11,968 nucleotides of DNA, taken from contig JAIVHQ010000225.1 in NCBI GenBank assembly GCA_020200995.1, positions 1 through 11,968 of the forward strand. The letters are read 5' to 3'. Positions 6,434 through 11,968 of this stretch are shown here, in pieces; position 1 is the first letter of the stretch, and each line of letters opens with the position of its first letter. The stretch comes from Flavobacteriales bacterium. GTDB lineage: Bacteria > Bacteroidota > Bacteroidia > Flavobacteriales_D > Cryomorphaceae. Under the pieces are notes generated by a model. That model did not search any database, was not told where the DNA came from, and saw only the letters and a list, made by a program, of their open reading frames with translations. Position numbers and translations under genes: made by a program.

Positions 6434-6607
6434 ATGTTCGGACTATTCGGGAAATCAGATCCCAAAGAAAAACTTGAAAAGAAATACAGAAAGCTTCTGG
6501 AGGAGTCTCATAGACTTTCTACCACAAACCGAGCCCAGTCAGACAGGGTTGCGGCAGAGGCTGAAGAAGTTCTAAAAGAAATTGAAAAACTCGACAGCAA
6601 TGGGTAA
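6434..6607 (+). CDS. Small Lacal_2735-like protein
   Basis: 57 residues, charged and mostly helical. It starts MFGLFGKSDPKEKLEKKY and contains SHRLSTTNRAQSD (25-37), a pattern I recall from the Lacal_2735 family of Bacteroidota, whose function is unknown to me. The short hydrophobic MFGLFG start followed by alternating Lys/Glu helices could form a coiled coil or bind a partner or membrane surface. I chose the ATG at 6434, one base after the folE stop, over a longer frame reaching back to 6377 inside folE. Its end overlaps the ATG of the SDR gene by 8 bases. It is therefore sandwiched by overlaps in a tightly packed operon, which suggests it is translated and cotranscribed with the light-response genes. 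Confidence 0.8.
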   Translation: MFGLFGKSDPKEKLEKKYRKLLEESHRLSTTNRAQSDRVAAEAEEVLKEIEKLDSNG

Positions 6608-7307
6608 GCAATACTTAATTGTAGGCGGTACCACCGGCATCGGCAAATCGCTTACAGACATTATTACAGCAAACGGCGACAAGGTAATCGTGGCATCTCG
6701 AAGTGCAACTGAGCGAATCGAAAGCAGCGATCATGTCAGTGTTCACGATATTGATACCACTGACTCAGAAGCAGACTGGTCTTTCCTTCCGGAAAAACTG
6801 GACGGAATGGCGTTTTGTCCGGGGAGCATCAATCTCAAGCCATTTCACCGGTTCAAAGCTACAGACTTTGAAGAAGACTTTCGGATCAACCTCGTTGGTG
6901 CGGTCAATGCCATTCAGGCAGCCCTGCCCGCATTGAAAAAAGCTGAAAAAGCTTCTATTGTGCTGTTTAGTACAGTGGCCGTGCAACGTGGTTTGAATTT
7001 TCACACTTCAATAGCTGCCGCGAAAGGAGCGGTTGAAGGGCTCACCCGTTCCCTGAGTGCTGAGTTGGCTCCCGGAATTCGCGTGAATGCTGTAGCCCTC
7101 TCGCTCACCGAAACTCCAATGGCTGAGCGCCTTTTGAGTAATGATTCGAAAAAAGAGGCGGGTAATGCGCGCCATGCACTTAAGCGCTTTGGTCAACCCG
7201 AGGATATCGCCGAAATGGCGGCATTCCTTATCGGGGGCAAATCGAGCTGGATCACTGGTCAAATTATTGGTGTGGACGGCGGAATGGGAACAGTGCAAAA
7301 CCTGTGA
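6600..7307 (+). CDS. Short-chain dehydrogenase/reductase lacking the catalytic tyrosine
   Basis: 235 residues from ATG 6600 (a TTG further upstream at 6582 is rejected because it lies inside the preceding gene and MGKQYLIVGG is a natural SDR start). Rossmann motif GGTTGIG is at 9-15, Asn97 sits in FRINLVG, a Ser/Thr pair is at 124-125, and Lys142 in AAAKGAVEGL marks the active-site helix. The Tyr of YxxxK is replaced by Ile138, and the only tyrosine in the protein is Tyr5. The usual NNAG is also altered to CPGS (73-76). The C-terminal ITGQIIGVDGG (218-228) is standard. Next to FolE and PTPS, a sepiapterin-reductase-like step is tempting, but the missing Tyr argues for altered chemistry or a binding or structural role. 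It overlaps its neighbours on both sides (8 bases and 1 base). Confidence 0.88.
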   Translation: MGKQYLIVGGTTGIGKSLTDIITANGDKVIVASRSATERIESSDHVSVHDIDTTDSEADWSFLPEKLDGMAFCPGSINLKPFHRFKATDFEEDFRINLVGAVNAIQAALPALKKAEKASIVLFSTVAVQRGLNFHTSIAAAKGAVEGLTRSLSAELAPGIRVNAVALSLTETPMAERLLSNDSKKEAGNARHALKRFGQPEDIAEMAAFLIGGKSSWITGQIIGVDGGMGTVQNL

Positions 7308-7942
7308 TGCTACTCACCGGCGAAGACATAGGAGCGCTGGAAAAAAGATACCGTGGTAGGTTCATCAATGCTGTCACGGGAGTGAAGAGCGCATCGCTGA
7401 TCGGAACAAAAAGCAAAGGGGGAGATGAGAATCTCGCCCTTTTTTCGTCTGTGGTGCACATCGGAGCACACCCGCCTTTGATTGGGTTTGTGATGCGGCC
7501 CGTACATGTAGAGCGCCACACATATAAAAACATAGTGAGCACAGGCCACTACACCATCAATGGTGTGACAGATCGGATGCATGAGCGGGCACACCAAACA
7601 TCGGCCAAATATCCTGCCGGCACCTCAGAGTTTGAGGCGTGTGGTATCGAAAAAGTCTACCTTGAAAAATTTTCAGCACCGTTCTGTGCAGAGAGTGCCG
7701 TGAAAATCGGTTGTGTTTTAGAAGATGACATCGCCATTCCCGCCAATAATACACGGCTCATTGTGGGGCGCATCGTACTTTTGTCGGTGCCTGGCCAATA
7801 TGTACACGCCGATGGATATGTAGATTTGGCTGCAGCTTCAGTTGCAGCCATCACAGGCCTTGACGGCTATCACAGCCTAAATCCTGTGAAACGGTATAGC
7901 CACGCTGAACCCGAAAAAAAACTTAAACAGACCTTTCCGTGA
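7307..7942 (+). CDS. Flavin reductase-like FMN-binding split-barrel protein
   Basis: 211 residues from the ATG at 7307, which shares one base with the SDR stop (TGATG); the GTG one codon earlier is less likely. The pattern is that of the flavin reductase-like family: NAVTGVKSASLIGT (21-34), then a long segment with ALFSSVVHIGAHPPLIGFV (44-62), KNIVSTGHYTINGV (74-87) and HERAHQTSAKYP (92-103). Members bind FMN and either reduce flavin with NAD(P)H or carry out related redox steps. There is no signal peptide or membrane segment. Its stop overlaps the photolyase GTG by four bases (GTGA), so the two are probably translationally coupled. A role in supplying or keeping reduced flavin for the photolyase is an attractive inference without direct evidence; use of a pterin or other small substrate is also possible. 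Confidence 0.82.
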   Translation: MLLTGEDIGALEKRYRGRFINAVTGVKSASLIGTKSKGGDENLALFSSVVHIGAHPPLIGFVMRPVHVERHTYKNIVSTGHYTINGVTDRMHERAHQTSAKYPAGTSEFEACGIEKVYLEKFSAPFCAESAVKIGCVLEDDIAIPANNTRLIVGRIVLLSVPGQYVHADGYVDLAAASVAAITGLDGYHSLNPVKRYSHAEPEKKLKQTFP

Positions 7943-9252
7943 GCAACTCAGAAAAAAAATCCGTGTCGGTTTACTGGATGCGCCGCGATCTGCGCCTCGA
8001 AGACAACGCCGCCCTGCATCACGCATTGAAGGGTGACCACCCCGTGGTGTCCCTTTTCATTTTTGACTGGAACATCCTGCACAAGCTGGAAGACCGACGC
8101 GACGCCCGTGTCCAATTCCTGCACCGGGAACTCCTCGACATCAAAAAAGAACTGCAAAAGCACGGATCCGACATCGAAATACGCTATGGAAAGCCCGAAA
8201 ATGTCTTGGATGAGGTGACGCAGGATTACAATGTGAGCGCCGTTTATACCAACAACGATTACGAGCCCTATGCCCGTGAGCGCGACAGCAAAATCGGTAA
8301 ATTGCTAAAGGGAAAAGACATTGCTTTTAACACCTTCAAAGACCATGTGATTTTCGAAAAAGACGAAGTGCTGAAAGACGACGGAGATCCTTATGTGGTA
8401 TACACACCTTACAGCAGGAAGTGGCTGGCAAAGTTTAGCGAGTCGGACGTCGAGCCTTATCCGTGCGAGCCGCATTTCGATCATTTACATTCATTCGCCG
8501 CTGCCGAACCTCCTTCACTTGAAGAAATGGGGTTTTCTTCATTCGATTTCGAATACCCCTCTCGAGAAATCGACACCTCAGTTATCAAAAATTACGGCGA
8601 CATGCGCGATATTCCCGGCAAAAAGGGAACGAGCCGCATCTCCATGCACCTTCGCTTTGGTACATTGAGCATTCGCGCGGTGACCAAAATTGCCCGTAAA
8701 CACAGCGACTCCTGGTTGAACGAATTGATTTGGAGGAATTTTTACCAGGTCATTATCTGGCATTTTCCCGAGTCGGCGGAGCGTGCCTTTCGGCAAAAAT
8801 ATGAGGCCATACCGTGGCGCAACGACAAAGACGAATTCGATGCCTGGTGTGAAGGACGAACGGGCTATCCAATTGTAGATCCGGGTATGCGTGAACTGAA
8901 CACCACCGGATTCATGCACAACAGGGTGCGCATGGTTGTGGCGAGTTTTCTGACCAAGCACCTCCTGATCGACTGGCGTTGGGGCGAGGCTTATTTTGCT
9001 GCAAAGCTGCTTGACTTCGAGCTGGCCTCAAACAATGGCGGCTGGCAGTGGGCTTCAGGCAGCGGTTGTGATGCGGCACCTTACTTTCGTGTATTCAATC
9101 CGGAGTCGCAAATGAAAAAATTTGATCCCGAATTTACTTATATCAAAAAGTGGGTCCCCGAATTTCGGGACTCCAAGTATCCCGATCCGATTGTGCCGCA
9201 TAAAGAATCGCGAAAAAGAGCCATAGACACCTATAAATCTGCTCTTTCTTAA
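7939..9252 (+). CDS. phr: Deoxyribodipyrimidine photolyase (class I CPD type)
   Basis: 437 residues from GTG. It repairs UV-induced cyclobutane pyrimidine dimers using blue light and FADH-. The N-terminal alpha/beta antenna domain spans about 8-135 (VYWMRRDLRLEDNAAL at 11-26). The FAD-binding helical domain covers about 220-430, with the TSRISMHLRFGTLS FAD loop (231-244). Active-site residues of E. coli photolyase are all matched: Glu262, Trp265, Asn328 and Met332, and the electron-transfer tryptophans Trp293, Trp346 and Trp369 in the NNGGWQWA region. The asparagine and methionine argue for a CPD enzyme rather than a (6-4) photolyase or a signalling cryptochrome. The antenna may be a folate or other pterin, which would fit the adjacent pterin genes, but the antenna type cannot be read here. 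It is the last gene of the packed operon; the next gene is 206 bases away. Confidence 0.95.
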   Translation: MSNSEKKSVSVYWMRRDLRLEDNAALHHALKGDHPVVSLFIFDWNILHKLEDRRDARVQFLHRELLDIKKELQKHGSDIEIRYGKPENVLDEVTQDYNVSAVYTNNDYEPYARERDSKIGKLLKGKDIAFNTFKDHVIFEKDEVLKDDGDPYVVYTPYSRKWLAKFSESDVEPYPCEPHFDHLHSFAAAEPPSLEEMGFSSFDFEYPSREIDTSVIKNYGDMRDIPGKKGTSRISMHLRFGTLSIRAVTKIARKHSDSWLNELIWRNFYQVIIWHFPESAERAFRQKYEAIPWRNDKDEFDAWCEGRTGYPIVDPGMRELNTTGFMHNRVRMVVASFLTKHLLIDWRWGEAYFAAKLLDFELASNNGGWQWASGSGCDAAPYFRVFNPESQMKKFDPEFTYIKKWVPEFRDSKYPDPIVPHKESRKRAIDTYKSALS

Positions 9253-9274
9253 AGTATGATTCTATTTTTTGTCC

Positions 9275-9299
9275 GGGCGAAGCGCGATTTCTCGCGCCC
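9275..9299 (+). terminator. Imperfect GC-rich hairpin after the photolyase gene
   Basis: TCGCGCCC at 9292-9299 can pair with GGG plus CGCGA upstream (9275-9287) if a five-base bulge is allowed, around a TTTC loop. No T-run follows directly; one TTTTTT run precedes the hairpin (9265-9270) and another lies about 20 bases after it. It may end or protect the operon transcript, but it is not a textbook terminator. The rest of the gap to 9458 is AT-rich and shows no gene. I did not find a convincing TAnnTTTG promoter box for the next gene. Confidence 0.28.
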
Positions 9300-9458
9300 T
9301 TAAGATTCGACGAAAGCCCAATTTTTTTAAGATAAATTTTGAGGTCTTAGTGGAAACAGAGCTTAAAGCGAATTGTTAAGGTTTTGTATGCGTGATGTTT
9401 TATCCTTTTATGGATGAAATAATGTATGCTATTTGAAAACACCAAAATCTAAACCCCC

Positions 9459-11330
9459 ATGAAAAAAATACTTTTACTAACGGGCTTCCTGTTGGCAGGT
9501 CTAATGCCTCTTCGCGCCCAGACCATCGCCGAAGCGGTGAATTCTGTTCCAAACTTAAGTACACTCAATGCGGCACTGCAAGCATCGGGGCTCGATGAAA
9601 CCCTTGATGGAGAAGGCCCTTTTACGTTGTTTGCACCAAACAATAGCGCATTTAATGCACTTCCCTTTAACTTGACAGAAGCTCTCCTGACCGACCCCGA
9701 CGGTGTGCTTTCCGATATTCTCTTGCACCATGTAGTTTCGGGCTCAACCCTATCAGGTGATTTAACGGATGGCCAACAATTGGTTACCCTGGCGGGGCAA
9801 AATGTTTTGATTTCAATAGAAGGAGCTTCCATATCGGTAGACGGTGCGGGCATCGTAGTTGCAAATAGTGAATTGGACAACGGCGTTATCCATGTGATCA
9901 ATGCTGTTCTAGTTCCCGAAACCACCACAATTTTTGACGTAGTGGAACAAAGTCCTGACCACAATACCCTTCAGGCTGCGCTAGAGGCCTCAGGTTTAGA
10001 TGAAGATTTGTCAGAATCAGGTGCGTTTACGCTTTTTGCGCCCACCGACGAGGCTTTTGATAATTTGCCGGAAGGCCTGCTCGACGATCTGCTTGCGGAC
10101 CCCGAAGGTGCCCTTGCCGACATTCTGCTCTACCACGTGGCTAACAGCATTGCCCTTTCAGGTGACTTAGTAAACGAACAGACCATTCAAACCCTGGCAG
10201 GGGAAACAATATCAATTTCAACTACAGGCGGTAATGTATTTTTAAATGATGCGCAGGTAACCACAGCCGACATTGTAACTATCAATGGTGTGGTCCACGT
10301 AATTGATGCAGTACTTGTACCTGAAGACCAGGAAGAACCTACCCTGATGGAAGTGCTTTCGGGTACAGGTGTGCACAGTACATTGGTAACTGCACTGGAG
10401 GCCTCAGGGCTGGATGAAACGCTCTCGGGGCCCGGGACGTTTACTGTATTCGCTCCGAGTGATGCCGCCTTTTTATCACTGCCTGACAATTTATTAAACG
10501 CATTTCTCACCGACCCCGAAGGAGTTTTAACTGACCTTCTTTTACACCATGTTGTAGGTGAAGAGCTGGTCGGATCGGAGTTGACCGACGGCCTTATCCT
10601 CCAATCACTTTTTGAACAATCCATAGAGGTTGGATTGGAAGGTTCCACCATCAGCCTAAACGAATCAGCAGATGTATCGCTTGCAAATTTTCAGGCGTCA
10701 AATGGTGTGATGCACCTCATTGACGGCTTGCTCATTCCCGAAACCACAACGATCTTTGATGTGGTGGAAGCCAGCGAAGACCACAACACACTCGAAGCGG
10801 CACTGCTGGCAGCGTCACTCGATGAGACCCTCTCGGGATCGGGAGCATTTACACTCTTTGCCCCTACAGACGCAGCTTTCGACAATCTGCCCGATGGCCT
10901 CCTCGACGATTTGCTGGCTGATCCCGATGGCGATCTGGCATCGCTGCTCCTGGGCCACGTAATTGACGGCGTTGTACTGTCCGATGACCTGGAAGATGAA
11001 CAGCAGGTCACTTTATTAAATGGTGACATCGTGACGGTATCGATCTCGGCAGAAGGCGTTTTTATAGACGATGCAGAAGTTACTGTGGTTGATATTGTCA
11101 CCCTCAACGGTATTGTACACGTGATTGATGCCGTACTCGGTGTGGAAATCGAACTGCCCACGATTTTTGAGATCGTTCAGGACAGCGAGATCCACAACAC
11201 ACTCGAAGCGGCCCTCGTAGCTGCAGAACTCGACGGAACACTAAGCGGTGAAGGCGAGTTTACACTCTTCGCCCCCACCGACGAGGCTTTTGACGCCCTT
11301 CCGGAAAACCTGTCAACGGCGCACAGGTAA
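9459..11330 (+). CDS. Secreted tandem fasciclin (FAS1) domain protein, frame broken at 3' end
   Basis: 623 residues. A Sec signal peptide covers 1-20 (MKKILLLTGFLLAGLMPLRA), with likely cleavage before Gln21. Four full FAS1 domains follow at about 22-153, 155-288, 294-427 and 430-562, then the first part of a fifth from 566. Each domain shows the FAS1 H1-like TLFAPTDxAF box, a central LLxHV or LLYHV, and a closing NGVVHVIDAVL box. FAS1 proteins act in adhesion to cells or surface polymers. The frame runs normally to Leu618 at 11310-11312, then reads five residues of unrelated sequence and stops. The remaining array continues in another frame, so the stop is probably artefactual or a lesion. 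Residues 21-618 contain no Lys, Arg, Cys or Trp and are very acidic. A C-terminal sorting domain for type IX secretion might follow outside the window. Confidence 0.9.
   Translation: MKKILLLTGFLLAGLMPLRAQTIAEAVNSVPNLSTLNAALQASGLDETLDGEGPFTLFAPNNSAFNALPFNLTEALLTDPDGVLSDILLHHVVSGSTLSGDLTDGQQLVTLAGQNVLISIEGASISVDGAGIVVANSELDNGVIHVINAVLVPETTTIFDVVEQSPDHNTLQAALEASGLDEDLSESGAFTLFAPTDEAFDNLPEGLLDDLLADPEGALADILLYHVANSIALSGDLVNEQTIQTLAGETISISTTGGNVFLNDAQVTTADIVTINGVVHVIDAVLVPEDQEEPTLMEVLSGTGVHSTLVTALEASGLDETLSGPGTFTVFAPSDAAFLSLPDNLLNAFLTDPEGVLTDLLLHHVVGEELVGSELTDGLILQSLFEQSIEVGLEGSTISLNESADVSLANFQASNGVMHLIDGLLIPETTTIFDVVEASEDHNTLEAALLAASLDETLSGSGAFTLFAPTDAAFDNLPDGLLDDLLADPDGDLASLLLGHVIDGVVLSDDLEDEQQVTLLNGDIVTVSISAEGVFIDDAEVTVVDIVTLNGIVHVIDAVLGVEIELPTIFEIVQDSEIHNTLEAALVAAELDGTLSGEGEFTLFAPTDEAFDALPENLSTAHR
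11190..11312 (+). repeat. Perfect 123-bp direct repeat, copy 1
   Basis: 11190-11312 is identical, base for base, to 11846-11968 at the window's right edge. It encodes the N-terminal part of a FAS1 domain, ending at LPENL. Just upstream the two copies differ at several positions (for example at 11189). The reading frame of the fasciclin gene breaks exactly where this copy ends. Confidence 0.95.
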
Positions 11331-11968
11331 TCCTCGCCGATATCGAAGCTTCCAACGGGGTGGTACACGTCATCGACGCGGTGCTGATTCCCGACGCAAC
11401 CACCATTTTTGATGTGGTGGAAGCAAGTGAAGACCATAATACACTCGAAGCGGCCTTGCTGGCAGCTTCACTCGATGGCACCCTGTCGGGACCGGGAGCA
11501 TTTACACTTTTTGCTCCCACAGATGCTGCTTTCGACAATCTGCCCGACGGGCTGCTCGACGACCTGCTCGCTGATCCCGACGGCGCTCTGACCGACATCC
11601 TGCTCTACCATATCGTGGACGGCATTGCCCTGTCAGGCGACCTGGAAGATGAGCAGGTGATCACAACCCTTTCCGGAGAGACTGTCACTGTATCTCTCGA
11701 TGCAGGCAACGTTTTCATCAACGAAGCCCAGGTGACCTTAGCCGACATCGTGACCATCAACGGTGTGGTACACGTCATTGACGCCGTGCTCGTGCCCGAA
11801 GCGGAGGAACTGCCCACGATCTTTGAGATTGTCCAGGACAGCGACATCCACAACACACTCGAAGCGGCCCTCGTAGCTGCAGAACTCGACGGAACACTAA
11901 GCGGTGAAGGCGAGTTTACACTCTTCGCCCCCACCGACGAGGCTTTTGACGCCCTTCCGGAAAACCTG
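11312..11968 (+). CDS. Continuation of the fasciclin gene in a shifted frame (partial)
   Basis: From the G at 11312 a second frame is open to the window edge, 219 codons. It begins in the C-terminal part of a FAS1 domain (VNGAQVILADIEASNGVVHV, then IDAVL), continues through one complete domain (TTIFDVVEASEDHNTLEAAL onward, about residues 31-163) and ends within the next (LPTIFEIVQDSD to LPENL). It has no start codon of its own in a sensible place. It is the rest of the protein that begins at 9459. Relative to sister domains about 54 codons are absent between LPENL and VNGAQV, and the missing length must be 1 modulo 3 to rejoin the frames. Like the first part, it has no Lys, Arg, Cys or Trp. 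The gene runs off the window. Confidence 0.85.
11846..11968 (+). repeat. Perfect 123-bp direct repeat, copy 2, at the window edge
   Basis: Second copy of the 11190-11312 repeat, ending on the very last base of the window. A sequence that stops exactly at the end of an exact repeat is what one expects when an assembly graph branches there. Confidence 0.95.

Larger units (their letters stand above)
9522..11968 (+). repeat. Tandem FAS1-encoding repeat array with a two-domain period
   Basis: The array holds seven FAS1 copies of about 400 bases: roughly 9522-9917, 9921-10322, 10338-10739, 10746-11144, 11154-11395 (internally deleted), 11402-11800 and 11810-11968 (cut). Copies alternate between two types. 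Odd ones end like S/ANGVxHxI followed by a TTIFDVV start of the next, and the complete even ones (2, 4, 6) end in DIVTxNGxVHVIDAVL. This points to growth by duplication of domain pairs. Copies 4 and 6, and copies 5 and 7, are especially alike at the DNA level, the latter perfectly so over 123 bases. Such arrays expand and contract by recombination and are difficult to assemble. Confidence 0.85.

Noticed and set aside
6582..6600. TTG start for the SDR giving extra residues MKNSTA
   Set aside because: The ATG at 6600 gives a standard SDR N-terminus just before the first beta strand.
7939..9252. Signalling cryptochrome or (6-4) photolyase instead of CPD photolyase
   Set aside because: Glu262, Trp265, Asn328, Met332 and the Trp triad match class I CPD photolyase at consistent spacing.
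9449..11934. Series of Ser/Thr/Pro-rich minus-strand open frames
   Set aside because: They repeat because the FAS1 array on the other strand repeats, and reflect its codon usage.
9522..11968. CRISPR-like repetition
   Set aside because: The repeats are about 400 bases, diverged and protein-coding; there are no short identical repeats with unique spacers.

Overview
The window reads as a fragment of a Bacteroidota chromosome, most likely from a marine or aquatic member of the Flavobacteriales. The support is: promoter-like TAnnTTTG boxes, almost no Shine-Dalgarno sequences, a Lacal_2735-type small protein (a Bacteroidota family), FolE and pyruvoyl-tetrahydropterin synthase sequences of flavobacterial style, and a large secreted fasciclin-repeat protein. 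The assignment is from recall of family features, not from a search. Both ends cut through genes, and the right end stops inside a repeat, so this may be a whole contig.

Layout. 1-668 (minus strand) is the 5' part of uvrC, the nucleotide excision repair nuclease subunit. 669-856 is a divergent regulatory region. 857-1741 is a MerR-family regulator with an intact adenosylcobalamin-binding signature (CarH/LitR type light sensor). 1742-1939 is a second regulatory region. From 1940 to 9252 all genes run on the plus strand with short gaps or overlaps: ECF sigma factor, crtI, crtB, idi, a 39-base gap with a possible internal promoter, then PTPS, folE, a 57-residue Lacal_2735-like protein, a divergent SDR, a flavin reductase-like protein and a class I CPD photolyase. 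9253-9458 is intergenic. 9459-11968 encodes a secreted tandem-FAS1 (fasciclin) protein whose frame is broken at 11312.

How the genes fit together. In known CarH systems, B12-bound CarH represses in the dark and is released by light. A simple model is that light lifts CarH repression at its own promoter and at the sigma promoter. The two promoters share a nearly identical module of about 30 bases. The sigma factor would then help express carotenoid synthesis (Idi, CrtB, CrtI) and the downstream pterin, flavin and photolyase genes. The products would be photoprotective pigment, pterin and flavin cofactors, and light-driven DNA repair, with excision repair (uvrC) divergent from the sensor. The wiring is inference; the gene identities are mostly secure.

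The least ordinary features are the duplicated promoter module, the SDR that lacks its catalytic tyrosine, and the fasciclin array. In the array about 817 visible mature residues contain no lysine, arginine, cysteine or tryptophan. Its frame break coincides with the end of a 123-bp perfect repeat that recurs exactly at the right edge of the window.
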